In this document: one piece after another, positions 37,780 through 46,533 of the stretch
Layout of the letters: every line of letters starts with the position of its first letter
Position numbering within the stretch: position 1 is the stretch's first letter
Assembly: GCA_934567355.1 (NCBI GenBank)
Contig: CAKTJC010000014.1
Location: 7,373-71,372 of the forward strand
DNA from: an uncultured Oscillospiraceae bacterium
GTDB lineage: Bacteria > Bacillota > Clostridia > Oscillospirales > Oscillospiraceae
Length of the DNA: 64,000 bases
Reading direction: 5' to 3'
Program-made: the position numbers and the translations under genes
Notes under the pieces: model-generated
Database searches by the model: none
The model's input: the letters and a program-made list of their open reading frames with translations, nothing else
What the model was told of the DNA's origin: nothing

Positions 37780-38805
37780 TTAACCGGCGGAAATCGTAAC
37801 ACCGGCGGCGGTGGAAACGAAGCTGGGATTGATGGATGCGGGGACATTGGGGGCGTTATCAGCCGTAATCTTCTCGGCGCTTACCAGGAAGTCCGTAATT
37901 GCAACCCAGGCGGCGCCCAGCTTATAGCCGTCTGCCTTCAGAGCGGCGGTGCCTACATAGGCACGATCCTCGATTTCGTGAGCCAGGTCAGTGTCAGAGC
38001 AGGAAATGGCGTTGTCATCATATACCTTCCGGGTAAACTCACTGCGAATTTGATCGTCCTGGAGCTCATCCATGGCTTTGAGCAGACAATTGATGAACTT
38101 CTGCACATCCTCGGGACGCTTTTCCACGACCTCTGTGCGGGCAAAACAGCCATCGCACATATCTACGCCGGTGGCAGATTCAAAGGTGCACAGCTCTGTG
38201 TAGCCGTCTTCCATCAGGGAATAGGAGTAGGGAGGATTGGCGGCCATGGCATCGCCCTCGCCAGTGGTAAAGGCCTGATAGGCAGAAGCGAACTCCATAT
38301 TCACCTGGTTGATGTCGGTGGGAGCCAGTCCAAGAGAGTCGGCATAGGATTCAGTCATATACTGGACGGCGGTGCCAAGGGGCTCCAGAACCTTCATTCC
38401 CTTCAGGGTATCAGCGGTGGGATCCTTCGCAAACGCAGAGTCGGCGCGGACGAACAGGCCCATGCCACCGGTGGTATTAACATCTGCCAGCCAGGTGCAG
38501 TTGGCATTAGCGAGAGAATAGACAGAAGCAAAGCCGGAGACGGCTACATCGATCTGCTTTGCAGCAATTGCTTCGTTGATGGGAGCACCAGTGGCGAACA
38601 GCTCAACACTGACATTGAGACCGGCTTCCTTGAAGTAACCCTTTTCCTGCGCGTAGAGAACAGGCACGCCCATGGTCAGCGCCATCGTGCCGACTCGAAG
38701 CACCTCACCCTCGGACTTTTTGCCTGCATCGGAATTGCTGCAGGCGGACAGACTGAGAACCAGCACGAGCGCCATTACCAGGGCAATGATCTTCTTTGCT
38801 TTCAT
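37780..38805 (-). CDS. NMT1/THI5-like substrate-binding lipoprotein (sulfonate/nitrate/taurine type)
   Basis: 341 residues from the ATG at 38805, with GGAGG upstream. Lipoprotein signal with lipobox LSLSAC. The mature part starts VLRVGTMALTMGVPVLYAQEKGYFKEAGLNV, the classic opening of this family, and has AAKQIDVAVSG. First gene of the operon that continues with two permeases, two ATPases and the sulfatase. Ligand unknown; the sulfatase suggests an organosulfur or sulfated compound. Confidence 0.9.
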   Translation of the reverse strand: MKAKKIIALVMALVLVLSLSACSNSDAGKKSEGEVLRVGTMALTMGVPVLYAQEKGYFKEAGLNVSVELFATGAPINEAIAAKQIDVAVSGFASVYSLANANCTWLADVNTTGGMGLFVRADSAFAKDPTADTLKGMKVLEPLGTAVQYMTESYADSLGLAPTDINQVNMEFASAYQAFTTGEGDAMAANPPYSYSLMEDGYTELCTFESATGVDMCDGCFARTEVVEKRPEDVQKFINCLLKAMDELQDDQIRSEFTRKVYDDNAISCSDTDLAHEIEDRAYVGTAALKADGYKLGAAWVAITDFLVSAEKITADNAPNVPASINPSFVSTAAGVTISAG

Positions 38806-38841
38806 CTTGTGTTCCTCCGTTTTGATTTTTGTTTTTATGCA

Positions 38842-38901
38842 GTGCGTTATCGCACACGCAATTTGCAATTTGATTATGGCATGCTCTGCTGTCTGTGTCA
38901 A
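38842..38901 (-). promoter_or_regulatory. Promoter and candidate operator of the sulfatase/importer operon
   Basis: On the minus strand TTGACA (38896-38901), exactly 17 nt, CATAAT (38873-38878). The near-palindrome GTGCGTTATCGCAC (38842-38855) lies in the early leader and could bind the divergent LacI-type regulator. Confidence 0.7.
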
Positions 38902-38995
38902 TAGATTTTTGTATGAAATGCACATTTTCGTCAAGCATACTAAACACGCAACATCATATTTGTACAATTTTACTTGCGAAAAAAGCGCAGCTTCC

Positions 38996-39070
38996 TTGAC
39001 ATCTACGTCGACACTGTGTATAATAAAACAAAGCGTGTACGAAAACGCATTTCCATTCCCGCGTTCGTAC
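38996..39070 (+). promoter_or_regulatory. Promoter and candidate operator of the lacI-type gene
   Basis: TTGACA (38996-39001), exactly 17 nt, TATAAT (39019-39024): a perfect consensus. Downstream GTACGAAAACGC (39037-39048) and GCGTTCGTAC (39061-39070) form an inverted repeat placed for autorepression. Confidence 0.75.
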
Positions 39071-39101
39071 GGAACAGAAAAATCGGAAGGCGGAGCGTGT
39101 T

Positions 39102-40175
39102 ATGTCCGTGACCATCAAGCGAATTGCCGAGCTGGCGGGGGTATCCACCGGCACGGTTGACCGCGCCCTGCATGATCGGGGGCGGGTCGATCCCAAGGTT
39201 GCTCAGAGAGTAAAGCAGATTGCACAGGAGCTGAATTATCAGCCCAATTCTGTTGCCAAGAGCCTTTCCATTCGCAACAGGAAGCTGAAAATTGCCGTCA
39301 TCCTTCACATCCGGACCCCCAATGACTTTTTCGCGGATGTTCAGGCGGGCATCCTCCGGGCGAAGGAGGAGATCCGCGATTTTGGAATCGGCGTGGAGCT
39401 CTATCCCTGCCGGGATTTTGACCCCGAGCATCAGCTGGAGCTGATCGACCGTGCCATTGCCGATGGAGCCAGCGCCATTGCCATCGTGCCCATCAATGCA
39501 CGCCCGATCCGGGAAAAGCTGAATGCACTTCACGCACAGGGTTACCCGGTGGTTTTCCTGAGCAACATCATCGATGATGCGTCCTGCCTCAGTTTTGTTG
39601 GCTGCGATTACTATATGTCCGGCAGCCTTGCGGCCGGAATGCTGCACCTGCTGCGCCCGCAGGGGGGGCGGCTGCTGCTGTTCTCGCCCAGCTTTCAGAT
39701 GCGCGGCCATGTGCTGCGTGCACAGGGGCTGGAGCAGCGGCTTCGGAGCAGCTACCCGGAGATTCAGCTCCAGGAGGTTTACGAGCTCAGCGGCGACTCC
39801 ATTGCCGACTATGCCCTGACGCGTCAGGCGCTGGAAAAGTGGCCGGATACGGATTTGGTGGTGTGCCCCGGTGCATACAGCCGCGCCAATCTCCGGGCAC
39901 TTGCCGAAATGGCTCCCGGTGCCGCCCGGAGCACCGTCTGCTACGACCATTCTGCGCAGGTGGATGCAATGATCCGCGCCGGCCAGATTCAGACTGCCCT
40001 GCTCCAAAGCCCCCAGGATCAGGGTTACATTGCCGTCAAGACACTGTTTGATTTTCTGACAACGGGAAAAAAGCCCCAACTTCAAAACAACTATGTCCGC
40101 CTGACGATTCTCGTTCAGGAAAACCTCTCCGAAGTTGACCGCATTCGCGGAGAATACGGGCAGAATTCAAATTAG
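39102..40175 (+). CDS. LacI-family transcriptional regulator
   Basis: 357 residues. N-terminal HTH with hinge: TIKRIAELAGVSTGTVDRALHDRGRV to LNYQPNSVAKSLS. The C-terminal periplasmic-binding-protein-like sensor (KIAVILHIRTPNDFFADVQ, then GASAIAIVPIN) suggests a sugar-like ligand. It is divergent from the importer/sulfatase operon and so its likely regulator. It is the only gene in the window I see ending in TAG. Confidence 0.92.
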   Translation: MSVTIKRIAELAGVSTGTVDRALHDRGRVDPKVAQRVKQIAQELNYQPNSVAKSLSIRNRKLKIAVILHIRTPNDFFADVQAGILRAKEEIRDFGIGVELYPCRDFDPEHQLELIDRAIADGASAIAIVPINARPIREKLNALHAQGYPVVFLSNIIDDASCLSFVGCDYYMSGSLAAGMLHLLRPQGGRLLLFSPSFQMRGHVLRAQGLEQRLRSSYPEIQLQEVYELSGDSIADYALTRQALEKWPDTDLVVCPGAYSRANLRALAEMAPGAARSTVCYDHSAQVDAMIRAGQIQTALLQSPQDQGYIAVKTLFDFLTTGKKPQLQNNYVRLTILVQENLSEVDRIRGEYGQNSN

Positions 40176-40177
40176 GG

Positions 40178-40339
40178 GAGATTTGATGAAATCAGCAAGA
40201 ACTGACAGAGGACTTTTTTGATCAATCGAGGCATCCGAAATGGCGGAATATTGAATGTATTTCCTAATTTGGATACTGATGAATGAGCAAAAAAGCTACC
40301 CTACTCAGCCGCAGGTGATTTATTCAGAGACTCCTTAAC
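40178..40339. repeat. Palindromic interspersed repeat, degenerate copy G
   Basis: Reverse orientation and eroded. The left end GAAATCAGCAAGAACTGACAG and the right end CAGGTGATTTATTCAGAGACT still match the family. The inner stem is partly lost (TCCGAAATGGCGGAATATTG to TCCTAATTTGGAT). Confidence 0.6.
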
Positions 40340-40384
40340 ATGGGGAATTTACCCCAAAAAGCTGTGTTGCTTCAGAGAAAATTG

Positions 40385-40413
40385 TTGACATTAATATAGC
40401 ACTTTGGTAAAAT
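40385..40413 (+). promoter_or_regulatory. Promoter of the secreted tandem-domain protein gene
   Basis: TTGACA, 17 nt, TAAAAT, about 28 bp before the GTG start. Confidence 0.7.
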
Positions 40414-40440
40414 AAGAGAAAAAGAAAAGAGGGGTTCCCT

Positions 40441-41274
40441 GTGAAAAAACAAAAACGGTTCCTTTCCCTGCTGGTGGCGCTGTGCCTTATGGTGGCATTA
40501 GCTGCCGTGCATGCAAACGCTGAAACGGAATATCTTTCCGGCGACTGGGAGGAAGCAACGCTGAAAGATAACGGCCGTACGTGGGACGTCCACGCTTTTC
40601 GATTGGACGAGACACTGTATAACTGCAAGTCCTTTGATCTGGAAGTTGATATAAGCATGAATTACGGTGCGCGCTGCAAGGATTGGCAAGTCTGGGTCGG
40701 CTATCGCGGCAATTACAGCAAGGTTGGCACCATCTACCTGGCGGACGGCGATGGTTACGCCAGCAAAACCATCCGGCTGCGCGACGCGGCCACCTTCGAT
40801 GCGGTAGCCATCATTCCTACGGTTCAGGGGGGATATTCCTGGTCGTTTTATCTGTATGTTTCCAATCCTGTTACCAGCGACGCTGACCGGAACGCCAGCA
40901 ATTATTCGAGCAGCTCCAGTGACTCTGAGTTTGACCTTGTGGAAGGCGATTGGGAATCGGTACGCCTGGGCAATGCCTCCACGCATGCATACGTCTTTGA
41001 TACCCCACTGAAGAGATGCACCCAGCTGTCCATTGCCATGGAGGTGGAGATGAATGCAGGTACCCATTGTTACAAATGGAAAGTATGGAGCGGAAACGGC
41101 GATTCTTACAGTGAACTGGGTACCATCAGTATGCCGGACGGTGACGGCGGTGCTGAAAAGACCTTCTATTTTACCAGTCCCCGTACCTTTGAATCTATTG
41201 TTATCACACCGCTTGTCGATGGCAGTTATTCCTACTCCTTGGGGTTTGTCGTGTACAACGCAAAATGCAAGTAA
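40441..41274 (+). CDS. Secreted protein with two tandem ~115-residue domains, unknown function
   Basis: 277 residues from GTG, AGAGGGG upstream. Signal peptide MKKQKRFLSLLVALCLMVAL to AHANA. The rest is two homologous units, residues ~30-140 and ~165-275. Shared positions are (E/D)xxxGDWE, a KDWQVWVGY or YKWKVWSGN segment, SKVGTIYLADGDG versus SELGTISMPDGDG, a K-T-aromatic/hydrophobic strand, TFDAVAIIP versus TFESIVITP, and a final GxYSWSFYLYV or GSYSYSLGFVV. A Ser-rich linker (NYSSSSSDSE) joins them. It looks like a beta-sandwich pair, perhaps binding or surface-exposed. I recognise no family and infer no enzyme activity. It is alone in its transcription unit. Confidence 0.8.
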   Translation: MKKQKRFLSLLVALCLMVALAAVHANAETEYLSGDWEEATLKDNGRTWDVHAFRLDETLYNCKSFDLEVDISMNYGARCKDWQVWVGYRGNYSKVGTIYLADGDGYASKTIRLRDAATFDAVAIIPTVQGGYSWSFYLYVSNPVTSDADRNASNYSSSSSDSEFDLVEGDWESVRLGNASTHAYVFDTPLKRCTQLSIAMEVEMNAGTHCYKWKVWSGNGDSYSELGTISMPDGDGGAEKTFYFTSPRTFESIVITPLVDGSYSYSLGFVVYNAKCK

Positions 41275-41394
41275 ACGGGAAAAATGACGGTTTCAATATT
41301 ATTATGTTGAAATACAGTCAAAAACCTGTGAGAATTCGGTGAAGTGGCCTCAAAACTGGACAATACTTCGGCGTAAAAATATTCAGGCACATGG

Positions 41395-41690
41395 AAAGTT
41401 TTCCGCATAATTATGTACCCCCAATACTGGACAGCCAGTATTGGGGGCATTGCTATGTGAAATACAGTTATGAGTACGAGCGGATGCGTACGGAGAGCTA
41501 TATAGGCAGGGCATGTGGCCAGAGTTAAATGAAAACGGCTTTTGCGGCATTGTTTGAAAATACGTTTATATTGAAGAATTCTACGAATCAGATTTTTTCA
41601 ATGCAAGGGATGGAAGAAAATCTGGACAGCAGACGAAAAGCATGAATTGACAGAGAAAGTACCAGGGAAGCTCGGCTAAAGAAACATCAA
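41395..41690 (+). pseudogene. Decayed IS3-family element: left end and OrfA remnants
   Basis: GTACCCCCAATACTGGACA at about 41414, with an adjacent complementary copy, resembles IS3 left ends. Then OrfA pieces appear in shifting frames: KYSYEYERMRTES, LYRQGMWPE, and later WKKIWTADEKHELTEKVPGK, matching the usual order of OrfA motifs in Clostridial IS3 elements. Several frameshifts and no OrfB. An old, dead insertion cut off by a repeat-like fragment at ~41668. Confidence 0.65.
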
Positions 41691-41706
41691 TTGATTCAGA
41701 GATCAG
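41668..41706. repeat. Fragment of the palindromic repeat family (H)
   Basis: AGGGAAGCTC followed by about 18 nt and ATTGATTCAGAGATC: the two outer ends of the family brought together without the middle. Degenerate, so low certainty. Confidence 0.35.
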
Positions 41707-41813
41707 CGAAGAATTCCTGCATCAATAGGATAAAAAATGTCCGACTTTCAATCTTTTCTGCGTCTTATAGGGCAAAGGCCTTTTGAATACGGCAAGAAAC
41801 GGAGGGAACCACC

Positions 41814-42374
41814 ATGAAGGATGAGGAAATCGTGGCGCTGTACTTTGCACGGGATGAGCAGGCAGTGGCGCGGACGGATGAGAAATACGGCGGGTATTGC
41901 TTTACGCTGGCAAACCGGATCTTATGCAATGAGTCCGATGCTGAGGAAACTGTCAGCGATACATATATGAAAGCCTGGCAGTCCATCCCGCCCACGAAGC
42001 CGAAGGTGCTGCGGCTTTTCCTGGCGAAGATCACCCGGAATCTGGCGTTCAGCCGCTGGCGCAGTGAGTCTGCCCAGAAGCGGGGCGGAGGCGAAGTCCC
42101 GCTGGTGCTGGAGGAGCTGGAGGAGTGCATCGGCAGCGATGCGGATGTGAGCGCCCGGCTTGAAGCAAAGGAGCTGACCCGCACCATTGCGGCCTTTCTG
42201 GATACCCAGAGCCAGAAGGAGCAGAATGTGTTCCTGCGCCGCTACTTTTTCGTGGAGGATACCGGGGAAATTGCCCAGCGCTATCACATGACCCCGGAGG
42301 CGGTGCTGAAAAGCCTGAGCCGCACCCGGAAGAAGCTGAAGGCATATCTGATTCAGGAGGGTTACGCAGTATGA
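41814..42374 (+). CDS. ECF-type RNA polymerase sigma factor
   Basis: 186 residues. Region 2 is VARTDEKYGGYCFTLANRIL to AEETVSDTYMKAWQSIPP; region 4 is VFLRRYFFVEDTGEIAQRYHMTPEAVLKSLSRTRKKLK. No region 1 or 3, as usual for ECF factors. It overlaps the next gene by 4 nt (ATGA), the usual arrangement with its anti-sigma or sensor partner. Cognate promoters cannot be picked out here. Confidence 0.92.
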   Translation: MKDEEIVALYFARDEQAVARTDEKYGGYCFTLANRILCNESDAEETVSDTYMKAWQSIPPTKPKVLRLFLAKITRNLAFSRWRSESAQKRGGGEVPLVLEELEECIGSDADVSARLEAKELTRTIAAFLDTQSQKEQNVFLRRYFFVEDTGEIAQRYHMTPEAVLKSLSRTRKKLKAYLIQEGYAV

Positions 42375-43756
42375 AAAGGGAAGATCTGTTCCTCGCCATC
42401 GGCGGATTGAAAGTCTCCCGTCTTGCAAAAACAGAGGAGGAAGCAACAATGAAATCCGGTATGAAATTTACCCGCCGCCTGCTGATCGCGGCGATCATCA
42501 CCGCCCTGCTTGTGGGCACCGCCTATGCAGCCGCCCACTTTTTCCTGTTCGATTCCCCGGGAGAAATGGTACAGGGACTGTACGGCGGCAGCAACAGCAA
42601 GGCTCCCACGGAGGTACCCAACGACCAGAAGCCCGGGAGCAGCTATTTGGTTCCCGGCTACGACAAGCGCCCGGTGGATGAGACCGTGGCGCAGGCCATG
42701 GAAGATTGGATCTCTCCCGTGGGACAGACATTGGAAAACGGCGGCTATAAGCTGACCGTGGACGCCTATGTTTACGACAGCACCCTTAAGGCGGGCTTTG
42801 TCACCCTGGCACTGGAGCACCCGGAGCCGCTGGACGACGAGACGCTGCACCGCCAATATGACGGCGAGATCATCCCCGGTATGCTGGAATTCTCCCAGTA
42901 TGGCCGCGCCTACATTTTGGACGAGAAAACCACGGACACCACCCTGGCTCTGACCTATTATTTCCACTGCGACATGCGCAGCAGCTCCGTCTTTGCCATC
43001 ACCCTGGACGATCACAATGTCTACCAGAGCAATCTGGAGGACGCCGAGCGCTTCGCCCAGGAGCGGCGGGACTACATCGCAAAGCGCCGGGAGGAACTGC
43101 GGCAGGAGCTGACGACGGAGGAAGCCGCCGCCCGGCTCCAGGAGGAGTCCGGCTTCTCCGGCTACACCGGCGAATATGACGACTACTATTACCTGGCCGC
43201 CAACGAATTCGACTGGAGCCACGCCGAGGAGCAGAACACGGAGGTCGACCCACGGGAGGAGGTCGAAGCCCGCCTGCGCCAGGAGCTGACGCCGGAGGAG
43301 GCCGAGGCAAAGCTGCGGGCGCTGTGGGGCGACGGCCCGGTGGATGCTACCTTCGAGGGCAGACCGGAGGTGATTTGGGAGGCAGCCTATTTCTTCCTGA
43401 CCAATGCAGAGATCGACGTCACGCCCCAGCCCAACAAGCTGATCCTCACCTTCCCCGAAGACAGCGTCCTGCCCTACAAGACCTTTGGCGGCGGAGATGT
43501 GCTGGTAAATACCCTGTGCGTCCGCTCCAACGATGAGAAATACACCTCCGGCGGCAGCGTGGACATCACCCTGAACATGCGCGACGGCTCCGACTTCGTG
43601 GTGACCAGCGACAGCGTGGACAATACCCTCTTCTGCAAGCGCCTGTGGGACGACACCGCCCTCGCCATGCTCAACAGCGCCGTCAACGTGGATGAAATAA
43701 TTTCCGTTACCCTTTCCCGCGGCGACTGGTCGGTGACCCTCCAGCCGGATCCGTAA
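42371..43756 (+). CDS. Membrane-anchored anti-sigma-like protein (DUF4179-like)
   Basis: 461 residues. A cytoplasmic N-terminus of ~35 residues is followed by one membrane helix (LLIAAIITALLVGTAYAAAHF) and a large extracytoplasmic part. The region LTVDAYVYDSTLKAGFVTLALEHP resembles DUF4179 sensors that partner ECF factors. Residues ~225-330 contain two similar charged helices (REELRQELTTEEAAARLQE and EVEARLRQELTPEEAEAKLR). Translational coupling to the sigma gene supports an anti-sigma role. What it senses is unknown. Confidence 0.75.
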   Translation: MKREDLFLAIGGLKVSRLAKTEEEATMKSGMKFTRRLLIAAIITALLVGTAYAAAHFFLFDSPGEMVQGLYGGSNSKAPTEVPNDQKPGSSYLVPGYDKRPVDETVAQAMEDWISPVGQTLENGGYKLTVDAYVYDSTLKAGFVTLALEHPEPLDDETLHRQYDGEIIPGMLEFSQYGRAYILDEKTTDTTLALTYYFHCDMRSSSVFAITLDDHNVYQSNLEDAERFAQERRDYIAKRREELRQELTTEEAAARLQEESGFSGYTGEYDDYYYLAANEFDWSHAEEQNTEVDPREEVEARLRQELTPEEAEAKLRALWGDGPVDATFEGRPEVIWEAAYFFLTNAEIDVTPQPNKLILTFPEDSVLPYKTFGGGDVLVNTLCVRSNDEKYTSGGSVDITLNMRDGSDFVVTSDSVDNTLFCKRLWDDTALAMLNSAVNVDEIISVTLSRGDWSVTLQPDP

Positions 43757-43760
43757 AACA

Positions 43761-43896
43761 GGGGACTGTTGCAAAATAGAAATTTGTAAAAATTTTTCTA
43801 AAAGTTAGAAATAGCGGTAGAAACCACGAAACAATCGTGATTCCTACCGCTGAATTATTAGAGCGGTTCTTTAAAAATCTATTTTGCAACAGCCCC
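43761..43896. mobile_element. 136-bp MITE-like element
   Basis: Terminal inverted repeats GGGGACTGTTGCAAAATAGA and TCTATTTTGCAACAGCCCC, nearly perfect over 19 bp. The GGGCTGTTGCAAAAT end type is common on transposons of clostridia. Centre is a hairpin built on AGCGGTAG...CTACCGCT. No coding capacity, so it would need a transposase in trans. Confidence 0.75.
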
Positions 43897-43920
43897 TTCT
43901 CGTTTTTTTGCACAAAAACT

Positions 43921-43943
43921 GCGGGCGACGAATAGTCGCCCGC
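43921..43943 (-). terminator. Terminator of the glgC-glgD-glgA operon
   Basis: Perfect 9-bp stem GCGGGCGAC/GTCGCCCGC, 5-nt loop, followed on the minus strand by AGTTTTTGT. Confidence 0.85.
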
Positions 43944-43968
43944 ATGATTTGAGTGAAGCAAACTGTGT

Positions 43969-45414
43969 TTACCACGCCAGCATGCGCTGGAACAGCTCCA
44001 TATATCTCCCGGCGGGGACGTCCCAGCTGAAATCCTGGGACATGTCGGTGCGCTGGAGGGCGTGGAATTTTTCGGGCTGGTAATTGTACAGGTTCAGCGC
44101 CCGGACGGTGGCGGCGAAGAAATCGTCGGCGTTGTAGCTCTGGAAGGTGAAGCCCAGACCGCCCTCGCCGTTTTCGTCACAGGGAGGCACGGTATCCTTC
44201 AGGCCGCCGGTGGCATGCACCACGGGCACGGTGCCATAGCGCATGGCATTCATCTGGCTCAGGCCGCAGGGCTCGCTCTTGGAGGGCATCAGGTAAATAT
44301 CGCCGCCGGCGTACAGCCGGGAGGCAAGACCCAGGTCAAATCTGATCTGCGCGGAAACCTGCTCCGGGAATTGACCCTGCAAGTCGCGGAAGAAGGACTC
44401 GTACTGCGGCTCGCCGGTGCCCACGATGATCATCTGGGCATCCTGCTCCCACATCAGCCGTCTTGCAATATAGCACAGCAGATCCAGCCCCTTGTGCCCT
44501 GCCAGCCGGGTGACCATCACCATCAGTGGCACGTCCGGCTTTACCGGCAGGCCGACCTCCTTCTGCAGCGCGGCCTTCACGGCGGCCTTGCCCTCCACGA
44601 AGGTATCGGCGTTATAATGCGCGGGCAGCGCCGGGTCGGTCTCGGGGTTGAAGGTATTTACATCGATGCCGTTGGTGATGCCGGTCAGCTTCCAGGATGC
44701 ACCGGAGATGATGTTATCCAGCCCGTGGGCATAGTAGGGATACATCAGCTCCCGGGCATAGGTCTCGGATACGGTGGTGAGCATGTCGCAGCACTCGATG
44801 CCGCCCTTCATCACATTGACGCTGTGGTTCATATCCAGCGCGCCGCGCCAGTCCCAGGGCAGACCCAGCACATCGTCGAAGAAATTGGCGTTTGCCCAGC
44901 CCTGGTATTCGATGTTGTGGATGGTATACATGATCCGTGTGCCGGGGAACCGGGCGCGGTACACCGCCTTGAGGTAGACGGGGATCAGGCCGGTCTGCCA
45001 GTCGTTGCACTGGATAATGTCGGGGATGAAGTCCAGCGCCACCATGGCGTCCAGACAGCCGCGGGAGAAGAAGGCGAAGCGCTCGCCGTCGTCCATGTCG
45101 CCGTAGATTGCCCCGGTGCGTGCGCCGAAGTAATATTCGCTGTCCAGGAAATACACCTGCACGCCGTCGCCGCGTCCCAGCAGCTTCATCACGCCGCAGT
45201 ATTGCTGCCGCCAGCCCAGCTGCACCCGGAATTCGGCAACCTTTTCCGTCACATAGGCGGAGTTATTCTTGATCTTGTGATAGTAAGGCAGGAAGAGCGC
45301 CACCTCGTTGCCCGCAATGCGGGACAGCGCGGCGGGCAGCGCCTCCATCACGTCGCCCAGACCGCCAGACTTGGCATAGGGCGCGCCTTCGGAGGCGCAG
45401 ATGGCGATTTTCAT
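43969..45414 (-). CDS. glgA: Glycogen synthase
   Basis: Elongates alpha-1,4-glucan from ADP-glucose. 481 residues, GT5. N-terminal KxGG substrate loop KSGGLGDV, with IQCNDWQTGLIP and YTIHNIEYQG. The C-terminal GT-B half has VTRLAGHKGLDLL and MPSKSEPCGLSQMNAMRYGT with the catalytic Glu-containing motif. Start overlaps the glgD stop (ATGA), GAGGTGAAA upstream. Last gene of the operon. Confidence 0.95.
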   Translation of the reverse strand: MKIAICASEGAPYAKSGGLGDVMEALPAALSRIAGNEVALFLPYYHKIKNNSAYVTEKVAEFRVQLGWRQQYCGVMKLLGRGDGVQVYFLDSEYYFGARTGAIYGDMDDGERFAFFSRGCLDAMVALDFIPDIIQCNDWQTGLIPVYLKAVYRARFPGTRIMYTIHNIEYQGWANANFFDDVLGLPWDWRGALDMNHSVNVMKGGIECCDMLTTVSETYARELMYPYYAHGLDNIISGASWKLTGITNGIDVNTFNPETDPALPAHYNADTFVEGKAAVKAALQKEVGLPVKPDVPLMVMVTRLAGHKGLDLLCYIARRLMWEQDAQMIIVGTGEPQYESFFRDLQGQFPEQVSAQIRFDLGLASRLYAGGDIYLMPSKSEPCGLSQMNAMRYGTVPVVHATGGLKDTVPPCDENGEGGLGFTFQSYNADDFFAATVRALNLYNYQPEKFHALQRTDMSQDFSWDVPAGRYMELFQRMLAW

Positions 45415-46520
45415 ACGGTTTCACCTCGCTTGATGACAATGGGGTTGGCACGGGTGCCGAACAGGCGGGTGCCCGGGGTGACGGTGACATTCTTATCGAG
45501 GATCACGTTTTTCAGTTCGCATCCCGCGCCGACGACGCCGTCGTTCATGATGACGCAGTTCTCCACGCTGCTGCCCTCGGCGATCGTCACCTGGCGGAAC
45601 AGCACGGAGTTCTTCACGCTGCCCTCCACCATGCATCCGTCCGCCAGCACCACATTCTCCAGCTGGCAGTTCTCACCGTAGTAGCTGGGCACGCGGCTGC
45701 GTACCTTGGTATAGATGGGGTGCACGCCGCCGAACAGGCCGTCCCGGATCTCCTTGTCGGCCAATGCCAGGCTGTGCTCGAAATATTCCTGGGTGGACTC
45801 ATTGAACATCACCACGCCCTCATGCTGATAGGCATTCACGGTGACTTTGTGGCTTCTCCAGCCGCCCATGACCAGGTCACGATCCATATGGAAGTAATTC
45901 TTGGCGACCAGCGTCTTGACCTCCCGGATCAGCACCTGGCGGCTCATAACGTAGATATCCATGGAGGCGCGGTAATCTGCGGGCGCGGCATAGTCGCACA
46001 CCATGTCGTCGATCTCGCCCTTGTCGTCCAGCCGCAGGGCGAAGTCCATGACCTTCCTGCCGTTGCACACATCCTTGCAGGTGACCACGGTGATGTCCTT
46101 GCCGGAGGCAATGTGATCGGCCAGCACCTTGTTCAGATCCACGTTGGAGAGCACGGTGGAATCGATCATGACCACATAGTCGTCATCGCAGAATTCCAGA
46201 AAATCCATGTTGGAGGACAGGCTTTCCAGCTTGCCGCGGTAGGAGTGGTTGACGGAGGAGGCGTAGGGGGTGAGGAATTCCAGTCCGCCCTCGCCCAGCT
46301 CCAGCCCCCATTCCTCGCCGTCGCCCACATGGTTCATCAGCGACTGATAGCTGAACCGGGCGATGATGCCCACATGCCGGATGCCGGCATAGGCGAAGTT
46401 GGAGAGGCCGAAATCCACCTGGCGGTATCGGCCGCCGAAGGGCAGGGAGGCCATGGTGCGCTTGTTGGTCAGGTCACCGATGTTGGCGTCATTGGTGAAA
46501 AGAATACCCATTACGTTCAT
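45411..46520 (-). CDS. glgD: GlgD subunit of glucose-1-phosphate adenylyltransferase
   Basis: 369 residues from the ATG at 46520 (AGGAGG at good spacing). Homologous to GlgC but begins MNVMGILFTNDANIGDLTNKRT, lacking the GGxGxRL pyrophosphorylase loop, which is the hallmark of the regulatory/non-catalytic GlgD of Firmicutes. C-terminal left-handed beta-helix repeats (VVLADGCMVEGSVKNSVLF). Forms a heterotetramer with GlgC and raises its activity in characterised systems. Confidence 0.95.
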   Translation of the reverse strand: MNVMGILFTNDANIGDLTNKRTMASLPFGGRYRQVDFGLSNFAYAGIRHVGIIARFSYQSLMNHVGDGEEWGLELGEGGLEFLTPYASSVNHSYRGKLESLSSNMDFLEFCDDDYVVMIDSTVLSNVDLNKVLADHIASGKDITVVTCKDVCNGRKVMDFALRLDDKGEIDDMVCDYAAPADYRASMDIYVMSRQVLIREVKTLVAKNYFHMDRDLVMGGWRSHKVTVNAYQHEGVVMFNESTQEYFEHSLALADKEIRDGLFGGVHPIYTKVRSRVPSYYGENCQLENVVLADGCMVEGSVKNSVLFRQVTIAEGSSVENCVIMNDGVVGAGCELKNVILDKNVTVTPGTRLFGTRANPIVIKRGETV

Positions 46521-46533
46521 TGCGTTATCCTCC

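Noticed and set aside
45411..46520. Second catalytic GlgC
   Set aside because: The N-terminal pyrophosphorylase loop is missing, which marks it as GlgD.
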